Made by a program: the position numbers and the translations under genes
Part shown: piece by piece, positions 47,395 through 59,159 of the stretch
Position numbering within the stretch: position 1 is the first letter of the stretch
Layout: each line of letters begins with the position of its first letter
The notes under the pieces: generated by a model
The model's input: the letters and a program-made list of their open reading frames with translations, nothing else
What the model was told of the DNA's origin: nothing
Databases searched by the model: none
Source of the DNA: Pyrrhosoma nymphula
Lineage: Eukaryota; Arthropoda; Insecta; Odonata; Coenagrionidae
NCBI GenBank assembly: GCA_963573305.1
Contig: OY754338.1
Span: 46,093,531-46,157,530 of the forward strand
Direction of reading: 5' to 3'
Length of the DNA: 64,000 nucleotides

Positions 47395-47550
47395 TTGTGC
47401 GAAATTCACAGTGAAAAAGTCATTCGCCTAGACTGGGATTCGATCACAGACCCCTCGATTTCGCGCCGACTGCTCTACCACTTGAGCTACCCAGGCGTCA
47501 AAAGTAGCTGCGCGGCCATTTCCGCAGTTCTTTGAACTGCAAAGATTTCT
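47395..47550. mobile_element. tRNA-derived SINE with a well-preserved head
   Basis: The minus strand (about 47500-47430) reads GCCTGGGTAGCTCAAGTGG, TAGAGCAGTCGGCGCG, then CTGTGATCGAATCCCAG and TCTAGGC. This gives a 7-bp acceptor stem (GCCTGGG/TCTAGGC with two G-U pairs), a D-stem GCTC/GAGC and a T-stem CTGTG/CCCAG with one mismatch. The anticodon arm does not form a clean 5-bp stem with T33, so I call it a SINE head and not a tRNA gene. The tail AATGACTTTTTCACTGTGAA follows. On the other side CTGCGCGGCCATTTCCGCAG is the tail end in opposite orientation, again a head-to-head layout. Confidence 0.72.
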
Positions 47551-49055
47551 TCATTCGTCATCTATAAGTTCCACCACAACAGTCATGAGACCAAATTACA
47601 AACTGGGATTTATAATTCTGTCTAAAACCGATGTGGAGGAATATATACATAAAGAAAGAAGAGCTCTTTTGTCTTTTATCGAGATTTTGATCCACAACTG
47701 ACATAAAGTAACTGCTCAATCCACATTGCATTAAAAATGTAGGTATAAATGCTGACTTCTCTTCAAGAATAAAAATAAAAAATGCTATTGTAATGAGAGC
47801 AAAACTTAAAGAAAAATGTAATTAGAAATGGGAATATTTTATTTATTTTAATTGTGAGCGTAGACGGACTTATCAACGAATACGAAATTAACACCAGTGA
47901 GCAAAGATATTAAGGAATTTTAAATTCAGCAATATATTTATTTTCCAACTTTGAAAGCATGACAAAGGATAAAAATGCAAATGCTGCATGTAAGAGCAGG
48001 CAGATATTTTGCATCTCAGGAAATGATTTAATCTCAGAGCCTACAAGTGGAAACGCAAGCCGGAAAGAGTTAATGCGATGAATCACGAATGTTTCACAGA
48101 GGGAAACAGCAAAATAAATGCATGACTCCAATTCAAGCGCTGAGCAACTTGTTCATAAATGGCATTATAATTCTACAACACGTGGCTAATGAATTTATTA
48201 ACTTCAACTCATAATAGTCGCAATTAGGAGAAATAAAAGTACATAGGTACTTCATACAGTTAAGAAACTGTCGTTTCCTTTTATTAAAATAGAGGAGCAA
48301 CTATCCAAATGTTCACGGACTTCTCTTAAAAATAATTTATATACAGCATAAAATGCAATATTAGCATACGAAAATGTATGTCACAAAAATGTTTTTTTTT
48401 TTAATTTAAAAGGCAGAAGATACATATTTCTTGTAGTTTAAAAGAATATCCCCTTTCTCTCCATCAACCAGCAAGTGTTTATTAAACTATCATTGAAATA
48501 ATTGACAGTCATTTTAAAACAAACGCGCAATAAACTGACCACTCAAAAGTAATATTTTCGCTTTAAATATCTTTTCACTGATAATTTTGAAGAATCCTTT
48601 GAAACAAAAGCTAACACTAAGACAAAAGTAAGTAATTGCCTAATGTGTAGCATCTAAGTTAATTATGGTATTGTACCAGGAAGTTTAAGGATAGCACTAG
48701 AGAATATCCTTCCTTTTTACCCAGTAAATTAAACATATTTCGAAAAATAATGACGTATCTTACTCCGACTGCAAGTGAACATGCGAGTACTTCAATTGGG
48801 AAAAATAAATCTCTCACACCAACTTTCTTTCTAGTAACTGAATCCTTGGAAAACAGAATAAAGCAGTATTGTACTTAACTGTGTTACTGACATCAGAATG
48901 GAAATAATAAACTAAATCTTCCCTCATTATTAAAGCTTAACTTACTAGCATTCCCATTTATGAAACTGACGTGTGGTTGATAGGCACATGAATGATTGTT
49001 ATTCAAATATTAACATATATATTTAAATACAAGGGAACCATAAACTAAACAAGCT
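47551..49055. other. No gene recognised
   Basis: AT-rich without supported features; the frame at 47910-48131 is short and unrecognised. Confidence 0.4.
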
Positions 49056-49059
49056 TAGC

Positions 49060-49190
49060 TTATTAAGGCCCGCGGTGCGATATCGAGGGATGCGGGTTCG
49101 AGTCCCAGTGAGATGGATTATTATTTCTCAGAGGAATTTTCACGCTCCTGTACACTTGCAAGTGACACCGTGGCAAGGAAATACCGAGGG
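49060..49190 (+). mobile_element. tRNA-derived SINE, degraded head
   Basis: TTAGCTTATTAAGGCC, then GGATGCGGGTTCGAGTCCCA (B box), then a tail with GGATTATTATTTCTCAGAGG and TGTACACTTGCAAGTGACAC. The order head, T-rich segment, then CACTTGCxxGTGAC is that of the other units in the window. The A box is degenerate. Confidence 0.6.
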
Positions 49191-49194
49191 TTGT

Positions 49195-51360
49195 TCGCAA
49201 TAACTCAAACATTTGTGCGTGAATTATAATTTGAAAATAAACCCAATCTAACTTAGGTCAATTAAAGCCTACATGTACCATTATATTCAGTGGCACCTCA
49301 TAAGAAACTGAAAGTAGAATGACCAAAGGGATTAGCAACGGGTAAAAGCCTTTCTTTTCCTTTGTTTAAAAAACCCAAGGTAACAAACATAGCGTTTATA
49401 ATTATCATTTAATTTTATAGGAGGACAAAAGAAAAGGAAAACAGCAGAGTATTTAACCATTATTTGGATAGAAATTGAGCAATACCTCAAATTACTATAG
49501 CAGACTACAAGAAGAGTAGGATAAGTTTGCTGAAAACTAAATACATATAACGTAAAATCTGCTCCACGGGTGTTTAGTAAGAAATAAAAATCGGTACTCT
49601 CATGATGTTAGTGTATTAACATTGATTTCCTGTCGCGCCAATGCTATCCTAGATTTTCCTGATTTTCTCACAGACTCATACCACACAAATTCTGTTTCGG
49701 ATAAAAACATAAAAGAGCCATTGAAAGAGGAACTAAACGCATGCACTGGATAATTATCATTTTGAGCGAGATAGACGAAGAAAATAATTTTACTGTTCCC
49801 AACAAAGGCACTGAAATAGGAATTGGGGAATATTTATTTTCCATCCAAGGTCTATTGAATAATTTTAATTGAATTTCTTTCCAGAGCCACTGCGTTGATT
49901 TACCATTCCAATACTCAAAGTAGAAAAATAAAATACTAATGCTTAAGTAGGTCATAAAACGTATTGATTTTCAAACAACTCATTCAAAAAACTGGACATA
50001 TATTTTACCAAACAAACGATTACGCTCCCACGGCCGACGGTGATACAATCAATGAAAATAAAAATGTGCGTATCACGACTGAATTCATTACGTTTATAAA
50101 AACGGACACTACGAAGGTTATTTTTCAAATATTTACAATTATCGTACAGTTGAATGCGATTCATTTACGTTTCGTTTACAAGAGCCGAAGCATATCTTTT
50201 GAGTGGATTAATGCGATCTGCACAAATGAAGGGAGGAAAAAGGGTTTATAAAACAAGTAAGTAACCTGTAAGAGAATTTTGAAATGGAAGTTTTGACCAT
50301 TCTCGCACGTGGAAGCTAACTGTATCGGCGCAGGATCACAATCCAAATCGTACCATCGATCCGCCCATGATATACCAGAGTCACGCAATTGCGCGCAAGC
50401 ACACACCGCCCAGTACACAATTTTCCAACCTTGGCTCGTTCTCTTACAGCTTCGAAGCAAGAGTCCGATGCGGATATCACCTCATACATTCAAGGTTTCA
50501 CCAGTCAGATTTCAGTCAGGTAATTTGGAGTGAAGCCGCATCGGATAATAAAATACTCGATTAATATGAGAACATAAATTGGAACCAAAATATGATATTT
50601 CGTGCTTTGTCTAGTTCAGTGATCTTTCGTGGGAGAAAAGATCGGTTCCATTTGGCAAAGTCTGACATTCGGTTAACACTGAACTGCTAGGTAAAGACAA
50701 AACTTAGGTAACCTCGGATACTGCGAAACCTTGGTAAATCAAGACTTTCATGTACTTAGGTTTTGTTGCCTGTACTGATGCATCAGTTAGCGCCTCATTC
50801 CTGGGTGAAAAATGTAAGTGATAACGGACAACCCCCTAGCTCACTCTGTCTGCCATACACCCAGTTGCTTCCAAAGTGCTACCTAGAAAAGTAAATTGCT
50901 CCACCTGCCCTAGTGTGATTTCCTCAACTTGAGCCTTGCATTCTTACCTCGAGAGAATCTCGTTACTTGGGTGGTTTATAGGTGGTTACCCTTAGAATAT
51001 CATCACATAAAAAAACAGAAAAAGAAATTAAAAACGAAATTTCGCATCGCGCGGAATACGTACATTGAGAGAGGAAGGTGAAATAAAGAATCACCTTACG
51101 TGTGGCAATTATTCCGCGATTCATTTTAGATATAGCATTGATTTATATCACTGCACTGCGCTGGTGTTCGGGAGCTTCGGATCGGAGGGCTTCGAGTGGA
51201 AATGAATGGGTCGGTACAGCAGAGAAAGATAAGTGAATGCGATTTCATGGGCACAAACGATCTCGTTATTTAACTCCCTCTACATATCGAGGTGAAGAAT
51301 ATTCTGCGACGGAAAGTAACAAACCCATTGGTTTTTAAGGAAGTTAGAGGGAAGCATTTG
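49195..51360. other. No gene recognised
   Basis: Overlapping frames of 60-95 codons between 49668 and 50564 on both strands have no family resemblance. Nothing supported. Confidence 0.35.
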
Positions 51361-51364
51361 TAGA

Positions 51365-51700
51365 TCTGCGATTACCAAAGAATGATGAAGATGAAAATTG
51401 CTGGAGAACCCACCAATCAATAAATTATACGAAGATATTAAGAGTAAATCAACATAATGAAAACTGTTGAGAAGAGAGAGACAAACTTATTGGACACATT
51501 TTGTTACAAAATAGACATTTAAAAGCGTTTAAGGAAGGAGGAATGAATGGCACAAATTACATAGGAAGACCTAGAAAGCAATGCATTAGGCAAACTATGA
51601 GGGTCATCAAAGTAATGAATTGTGCACTAATGACACCGTTGGCGGACAGTAGATTAGCTGCAGCAAACCAATCATTGGAATGATGGGTTCTGATTTTGAT
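51365..51700 (+). mobile_element. LINE family E, copy 1: RT C-terminal fragment
   Basis: After a degraded YQRMMKMKIAG segment and a frame change, the plus strand reads RRETNLL-like and KLIGHILLQNRHLKAF residues. It then gives GRPRKQCIRQTMRVIKVMN and ends ADSRLAAANQSLE before a stop at 51681. GHxLxxN, then the GRPRxxC block, then RxAAANQS is the C-terminal signature seen in copy 2 at 52200-52945. It is 5'-truncated with at least one frame change. Confidence 0.85.
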
Positions 51701-52195
51701 ATAAAAGAAGTAAATGTTGTAAGATTAATGACATAAAAGCTGTTTCATCTGACTGACATTCTCACTAATTAAATAAATACAAAATTTGTTAGGCTATATT
51801 TATTCCTCTGTAAAGGCCGTCGTCACTGACATGATACAAAACTAACTTACAGCAAGTTTAACCTTCGACTTTATTTCATAAATGACGGTTTTTTCACCAT
51901 TTTGTAGAATGAATTACGGTAGGCAATAAATATACTTTTAAAAATAGTTGATAGAACATAGGAACTACACATTTCACATTTATGACGCTATTCGTGTGTC
52001 AGAACATTATGATTTAAATATATTCTCTCAGGACGCATGGGCGCAACAAATCCAACGGAAAACGGCTTCAATTTTTTAAAAATATCCTGGAAAGTAGTAC
52101 TGCATTTGCCGGATATTTTGCTATCACTGAAAAGGTGAGATATTTTTATTTATCATGTGGCAAAATTCACCAAATATTATGCGAAGATATAGCGG
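51701..52195. other. Spacer between the two LINE E copies
   Basis: AT-rich; I saw no RT-like residues and no long repeats here. Confidence 0.4.
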
Positions 52196-52199
52196 AACA

Positions 52200-52945
52200 G
52201 CAAAAGATATTCCAATTCAGGGAAGAAAATATTTGTCAGATGGACTAAAACCTGAAGAAATACTACGTAAAGATCAATGTTGAAAAACAAGGACATGGTT
52301 AGTGGAAGAAACCAATTAGACTGAATCATCGTTAAACTTGGGATGCAAAACTTCGCGCAAGTGCAAGTAAATTTGTTATCTCGGAAGCTGAAACACCAGC
52401 GATGGAAGAATCAAGAAAGGCACTATGAGCAGAAAAGCCCAAGCAAAGAAGGCATTCTACCAAAAGAGGAGTCTGCTGACAGCTGGTAACACAAACTTGG
52501 AAGTTAGGAAGAAATTATCACAACATATAATTAGAGCATGCTCTTATATGGCAGTGATGCCTGGACAATAAAAGCATCAGATCAAAGGAGATTGGAAGCA
52601 ACGGAGATTTGGTGTTACCGAAGAATGATGAAAAATGAATAGACAGCGAGGATCACTAAAGAAGAAGTCCTATGAAATGATGGAGAGAAAAGAAGGATAA
52701 TGAGCCATCTGCAAATAAGAAGAGACAAACTTAGTTGACAAGTATTGCGACAAAACCTCCAAATGAAAACAATATTGGAAGGAAAAATAAATAGAAAGAA
52801 ATATAGAGGAAGACCAAGAATGGAATGCATCAATCAAGCCATGACGGACGTCAAGGTAAATAATTACGTAGAAATGAAGCGGATGGCAGAGAGGAGAGTG
52901 GAATGGAGAGCTGCTGCAAACCAATTTTCGGATTGATGACAACTG
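52200..52945 (+). mobile_element. LINE family E, copy 2: longer RT fragment
   Basis: It starts in the RT palm/thumb region (YYVKINVEK near 52240, part of the usual MKINVEKTK block). It continues with KAQAKKAFYQKRSLLTAGN, then TNLEVRKKLSQHIIRAC. A frameshift near 52530 leads to MLLYGSDAWTIKASDQRRLE, ATEIWCYRRMMKNE, a stop, TARITKEEVL, a stop, RRDKLS, then RGRPRMECINQAMTDVK and RRVEWRAAANQFSD. Order and spacing match a non-LTR ORF2 from just after the catalytic core to the C-terminus. Stops and frameshifts make it dead. The frames on the minus strand are shadows. Confidence 0.9.
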
Positions 52946-52949
52946 AAGA

Positions 52950-54860
52950 TGAATGAATATGATGTCAGGAGCACAAAATATATTTTCTTCTAAATTCATC
53001 ATTCTTTAAATTATTCCTTTTCATTTCGCTATGAAATCTTGATTCGCATTTCTGCTTTTTTTTCACCCTCTCCCAATTTGACTCCACTAGCCTATCGGTT
53101 GTCGTTCAGAGAGGCAGATGGAAGGATTACGACGGAGTTCGTAATGATGATGGGGTTCTTCTTTAATGGCCGAGAAAGTGATGATATTATTAGGGGTGGA
53201 ATGCGGCCGCTGAAAATAGGTCGTAATAATTTATACGAGAAAAATTTCTGAAGTAAACTTTTTAATTTAAAGACCGTTAAAGATAATACTAATGACAATT
53301 TTTTAAAATGTATACCGAAAAATCAACCGAAGTAGAAAAAAGCAATTTTACCAAACAAAAAGAGTAGTTTATTACTTTGAGTAAAATTAAATTAAGCCAA
53401 TATTAGCCTTAATGAAGCCTATGTGGAGTGTGCAAGGGCATAGGAAAAGAGTAATAATAATAGTAGAAGATAATAACTATAATAGTAGAAGGAATATGGT
53501 AAGAAATGATAAGGTCGTGTGTGTAAATGGCCGCTCCAGTGATGGATGGGTTGCTCAGATTATCATCTTGCATGGTATTTTAGTAGAGTTTCGGTGTGGC
53601 GTTAGGACTTCGGCGTTCCATAAGGGCACTGATGGGTACATAAGACGATTACGAAATGAATCGCGAACACTTAAGAAGAAAAAATCTCGGTTAAACGTAA
53701 ATTGAGGCCAAATAACAGACTCAAAGATAAAATTATTTTCGAAAAAATCATGCTCTTCATTATTTATTACGGGAAAAATGAAAAAAACTTACTTTGTTAA
53801 TTTATACCACGGAAAGCTCTCATCCCGTACATAGAAATCAGGCCGCCCTCCTGTAAAGCTGACTCTCCGTCAATAATTTCCTAAATACTAACACATCCTT
53901 GCATACCTCTTTTGTTTTAGGTAAACTCACACTTCATTACCTCCAGCCTGTTCTTAACGCTGCTAACATTCCTTATATTAAGAGTATCATCCACCACATT
54001 CACCCATAAATTTCTCGGCCTATCCCTTCTTCCCAATAAATTCAGTCACTCTCCTTTAATAAATCTGTATGGTACTGGTTGGTTAAAGACCGAGATTTAT
54101 ATTCGGAATCTCGCAGAAATGTGATAAAATGGTAGTTATAGCTCATACCATAATCATTCAATACCTAAAACAATTTTCTCAGAAGGAAAGTTTTATGAAA
54201 ATGTGACGAAAGCCAACTAACCAAGTTGGCTGAATTTTGTCCAGACGAAATTCTTTCTAGATAGAATGCATCCGGTATATTTCAACCTCCCCAAAGTTCA
54301 CACCGCTTTCCACACCGGAACTCCTCCGGTACAAGAGGTAAAATTCTCGCAAAATCACTGCGATAGCTCGGCAATATCGTCCCCAATGGGACGGGGCAGC
54401 TTCGTGCATTCAATTCACTCACATTGCCATCGCTAAAGCGGTACCTCTTTTCCCCTTCTCTTCCCATCTCTTCCCAATCCTCCTCCAGTTACGCCGAACG
54501 CTTTTCAACGAACATTCCCTCCGACTGCGAGCGAAAACTCCCACCCCCTTCCCAATTCCCCCGGGAACCTTGTCCCTGTTTTCCCCCGAAAACCTCTCTC
54601 GTGATACCACGACCTCCCAGGTTCGTCCTGCCGGCTTCAACCTCAGTCCTATTAAACGAAAATGGTAAGCCTTAGCCAGGGAGTGCCAACTCAACATTAT
54701 TTTTTTTTGATAACGGGAGGTATTTTCCACCTGACAGAGGGGAGGCGCTGACATCACAGTAATGCTAGATGGTGTGTGCCTCGTCCATTAGATGGCACTA
54801 AAGTAGGGCGAGGAATGATGTACCTCTTTGTATTCTAATTTCGTACTTAAAAATAGACGA
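52950..54860. other. No gene recognised; GC-rich patch at its right end
   Basis: The patch at about 54280-54680 is GC-rich with frames of 61-112 codons overlapping on both strands and no recognisable domain. The rest is AT-rich. Confidence 0.35.
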
Positions 54861-54868
54861 CAATGATG

Positions 54869-54888
54869 TATATATATATATATATATT
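54869..54888. repeat. (TA)n microsatellite
   Basis: About ten uninterrupted TA units following GATG. Confidence 0.9.
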
Positions 54889-55222
54889 AACTTTTAATAA
54901 ACAACCCTCCTTGTTCACGATTGACCCCCATCACACACACAAAATTCACCATAGAACTTCATTATTCAGTTTAAAACAATACGTCGATCGACTCAGTAAA
55001 CATCGCTTGGTGAATTAATAATCATTATGTGTACATCGATCTGGCCACGAAACTCTGTTTTCACCAATAAAATCGATTAGATCACTCAACCAGGAGATTC
55101 ATTAAGAGATTTGTCCTAACACCACAGATACGTATTTATTTAGAAACCCTATCACTGTCCCCATGAATTCCGATGTCAATTCTGACTACATTGAATGACA
55201 TACATCTACGATAGAAGGCAGT

Positions 55223-55471
55223 CTTATTAGAAACTACTTAAAACTCATCATACGCAATAACATACAGCAAGAAAACCTTAAGCTACCAATATGGACTAAA
55301 CTAATATAAGTATATAATATGTTGTTACTCGGAAATTAAATAAAAACCTTATTAGAAACTACCTAAAACTCATCATCACAATAACATACAGCAAGAAAAC
55401 CTTAAGCTACCAATATGGACTAAACTAATATAAGTATATAATATGTTGTTACTCGGAAATTAAATAAAAAC
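55223..55471 (+). repeat. Tandem duplication of a 125-bp unit
   Basis: Unit 1 (55223-55347) and unit 2 (55348-55471) start CTTATTAGAAACTAC and end GGAAATTAAATAAAAACC. They differ by one substitution (ACTTAAAAC versus ACCTAAAAC) and a small change around CATCATACGCAAT versus CATCATCACAAT. The high identity implies a recent event. There is no coding content. Confidence 0.95.
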
Positions 55472-55474
55472 CTA

Positions 55475-58095
55475 CATCCGTTGCATTTACGTCCCCGAAT
55501 CGCACAAGAACTGAGCATTTTAAATATGAAAATAAAAATTACCAAAAAAAACCTTTAGTGGAAGCACTATTCTCAATAACTGCAGACGGTCGCAGTTTTA
55601 AACACTTAACATGAAGCATAAACTGCTTGCTTACGTTGGTCCCGCTGTTCTCATGACTGTTCGCAGTTACAGATATGAAGTTCTGCTATTTTCACTGTGG
55701 CAACAACTCTAAATCTACGCATATAATGTAAAGGCAACTAAATAGTGTAAAGGAAGCATTACAATAAAAATAAAAACTATTGGATTGATATCAATTAATT
55801 AACAATGCTAAATACGTACTTTAGTCCCGCCTCAGCTAAAGTTGGCGTTGTTATCACTTCGAAATGTTTTACCTATACCTCTAGGACAACGGTGGCCTTA
55901 GCGTCGAAGAGCGTAGGGAAGGACATGTGTCGGATAACTATAGATTAAGCTGAGGATCGCCTAAAGCCGACGCGGAGATGCTCTACGAGGCTTCGATATG
56001 GAACTGACCTGGATTTTCACAGGGACTGCGTGAGGGGAAAGAGCATTGCCTATGGGCAAGGAAGCTCGTAGTATACTGGCAGAAAACTTACTTAAAAGTA
56101 ATGTACGATACTTTAACTTCCTGTTCCCAAACCAAGCAAAGAGTACAGTGTTTACTGCAAAAACCCAAAATAATATTTTGAATATTGGGCGATAGGCACC
56201 ACTTTTAAGCATTGATTTATCAAGCTAAGGTAACAGCGTCTCTGGCTTTACTAGGCGGAATTTATTTATCATGAGGGAGGGAGGTGGTCCTGATTATGAT
56301 AAAGAGCTTTGAAACCAACTGGGGAGATAAAAATATTTTTTTTTGTAGAATTGCAGTGTTTAATTTACCCTCATTATTAGTATCTAATACTAAAAATAAG
56401 TTGTATCTTCACCTGCATGTTAGTTTGTTCATTAAAGTTACAATTTTCTAGCTTCTGTGTTTCCCTAAAATGTTCTCCTGACTGCTTTATTGTCTTCACC
56501 CAGCGGCCACGGGACCGAATGAGGTTCGACCTAGAATGGGAAGTTCTGCATGCCTGACAAGGAAGCACCCCGTGTCACACACCCTGGAAGTGCTTCGCAG
56601 GATATTTTGTACATGATGATGTAAATTAAGAATAGGCAAAAAGGAGTGCATGGTAGTACTCCTGGGTGGTATGTCAAAATCATAAGAGGTGATCTACCGG
56701 ATAAGGTAGACTTAAATGTAAAAAGGAATACTAATACTGTCATTTACCGCCACAGGCCCTGGTACGTATACCTAAAGATATCATGTACATGATATAGCCA
56801 CTATTACCGTATCAAAATATCCGTGAAAATAGCCAAGTGTAGAGAGTATTTCACTTCCGCACAATTTATAAAGTTGAAGGATTAATCACCGCATTAAATT
56901 GGTGAGTTTTTATTCCAATGGTTTATCTATGGCGACCGAAAAAAAGCTATTACAATAACGGACAGAGAGGTATGAGAATTCCTAATTTTCACGCGCAATA
57001 TACGCCTCACTAATCATACAATCACTCTTTTAATTGCACGTGCCCATTCTCCATCTTTCTCATAGCTGCTGTCCTAACACCCTCAGCCAAAAGTCAAAAT
57101 TGTGGCCAACAGGGAAGCGTTTAAGGCCTTTAAACATGACTCCAAACAATGCATGATCAATGGCTGACATTACAATATATAAGTCATATCGGTAAGATAT
57201 GAATGACGACGCCAATGGCAACGCCAAAAATCACCTCTGTGTAAACACAAAGCCAGGCGGAGATGTTCAATGAGATGAAAAGTAAAATATTTTAATGTAG
57301 TTGATGTTTGAAAGACTTACACAAATTTATTTAAGTTATAAATCCCTCGATGCATCTACAAATTAACTGGTACTGATATGTTAGGAAAAATAGCACACGC
57401 TCTATTTCCTGCCACATATTGCGATTGAATATCACCAGATGCTATACGAATTTAGTGTACATATGACGAAATCTGCCACCAAGCCGCAATTGCCGCAATG
57501 TGTACAGGTCTTTAGATGTGGATGAAGATACAAGATATGCTAAATAAAAGGAGGCGATCTGTCTCTTCAGTAAGAGGATGGATTCCAGCCTAACGGCCGT
57601 GCAGGGCCCTCTTATGCCACCTTTTCAATTCCCTCCTCTCCTCCCATCCAAGAAGCATTTAGGCTCCTCTTCCTTTTGAGCCAAATAAAATGAACTCCCC
57701 AATTCAACTGAGCCGACGTCGTCTTCAGTCGTCTTTCCACTCGCCATCCTCTGCCTCGTTCGCTCAAACCCCGCCCACTCCCTCAACCCCCCATCCCCCG
57801 AGACAATCGGGCAGGGAGGGGGATGAGGCACAAAGTAACCAACGGCACGAAAGTAATTCTTATGCTAAAATACTCCCACCGAGGGATCTCCGAGCGAAAA
57901 TTAAGAGATATCCCCGTGTAAAATGATTTTTTATTCATTTCTCGAGCGGAGAAGAAAATTGCTGACGTGCATGCGGCGAGAGAACAAATTAAATCACTCC
58001 CGGGTTCGGGGAAGAGGAATGGGAGAGCCTCCCCTCTAAGCTGGATTAAAATCTAGCGTTGAGTTTTGGGACTCGACGAAAAAAAAGTACTTGAC
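55475..58095. other. No gene recognised; GC-rich patch at 57570-58040
   Basis: AT-rich until about 57570. The GC patch has two overlapping frames (57625-57831 minus, 57690-57926 plus) without family resemblance. Confidence 0.35.
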
Positions 58096-58099
58096 ACGC

Positions 58100-58255
58100 G
58101 AAATAAGCAAAATACAAATGAAAGCCGCACGCTTCGTTAGTAAGTGTTACGAGCGAACGTAGTGTTGTACAACAGATGGGAAGAACTAGGTTGGGAGCCA
58201 CTAGAGAATAGGAAGCTAGAACGCTAGGCTTAGATTTACTAATTGAATAATTCAA
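58100..58255 (+). mobile_element. LINE family B-like C-terminal fragment
   Basis: The plus strand reads KIQMKAARFVSKCYERT, a stop, then after a frame change LGWEPLENRKLERL-like residues. AARFV followed by SVTxxLxxLGWEPLExRR is the standard CR1/Jockey-like C-terminal order, also present at 10925-11173. The fragment stops before the SFFPRTIRDFN block. It carries stops and frame changes. Confidence 0.75.
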
Positions 58256-58869
58256 ACCGCGCGAGTCACAGGGTTATATTATTTAAACCCTTAGATTCGA
58301 AATACCACTTGCAGGGAAAGTAGAGAACAGTCTATTTTCCGCACAACTGCGAACGGCGGGCGATTATTACCACTATCGACCCCTACTGCCATGAAAATAT
58401 GTTCTTACACATCAAATACTTGCAAGCGACTTCCAAGGCTACTGTCATATAAGGTAACTTCCATGTGTAGAGCAACCTTTTCGATCGTAGGGGAGGACCG
58501 CTCAAAACACGACATTACCCCACGGCAATAGAAGCAGCAAAGATTTTTACTCTTCCATTCGACACCCTTCACTCTGTCCCTCCTATTACCCCCTCCATCA
58601 GACTAACTCCTCCCGTGATGAGGCTTCTGCGCAATCCTCTTGCTGTAAGCTTTTACGATAGCCACATACATTTATCAGAATGATGACACACTGCTATTGA
58701 GCGTCGGTACATACTTGACTAATAAAGATCGTCACCTTGAAAATAAGAACTTGTCTGTTTTGTGAAGATAGCGAAAATGTGAAACGTAAACATGATATTG
58801 CATAAAAATATTTGAGATGGTAAGCACTATCTTCAAAATGCGCTGGAATACATTCTTCTACGAACTAAC

Positions 58870-58918
58870 CAGCGAGCCGCCGCAGAGGCGTGTGGCAGGG
58901 GATGTTAGGACACCAGCC
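58870..58918 (-). mobile_element. Family B 3'-end fragment
   Basis: GCGAGCCGCCGCAGAGGCGT, then GATGTTAGGACACCAGCC, matches the segment at 10845-10890 next to the family B 3' end (GCAAGCCGCCTCAATAGGCG, then GTTAGGACACCAGCC). The orientation corresponds to a minus-strand element. The terminal TGTAGATGTAGATAAA is absent here, so both ends are cut. Confidence 0.7.
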
Positions 58919-59027
58919 ATTGAAATTGGGGGAATAGGGAAATGGTGGGGGCAGAGGACAGAGGTAAATTGTGTGCTAACAATGCGTCTTAAGTTCTGCC
59001 GCAGGTTTCCGCGGGGCTTGGATGGAC

Positions 59028-59157
59028 GTTGATTATTCAGATTTCCGTAATTTCCGCCGCGTGGTTCCATCTTAGGGACAATATTTCGATAGACGGCGAA
59101 ATAATGTCCCTAAAATGGAACCACGTGGCGGAAATCTCGATAATTGGAGTGATCAAC
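59028..59157. repeat. Palindrome with about 61-bp arms
   Basis: The left arm (59028-59088) and right arm (59096-59157) are reverse complements with a few changes, separated by only 7 bp. Shared words are CGTGGTTCCAT, TTAGGGACA and ATTTCG near the centre, and GTTGAT at the outer ends. No ORF or tRNA-like box. It may be a foldback element. Confidence 0.8.
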
Positions 59158-59159
59158 AT

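Noticed and set aside
47430..47505. Functional tRNA gene
   Set aside because: The anticodon arm does not close properly and a SINE tail follows immediately.
54419..54757. 112-codon minus-strand frame
   Set aside because: Overlaps an 83-codon plus frame in a GC-rich patch; no domain recognised.
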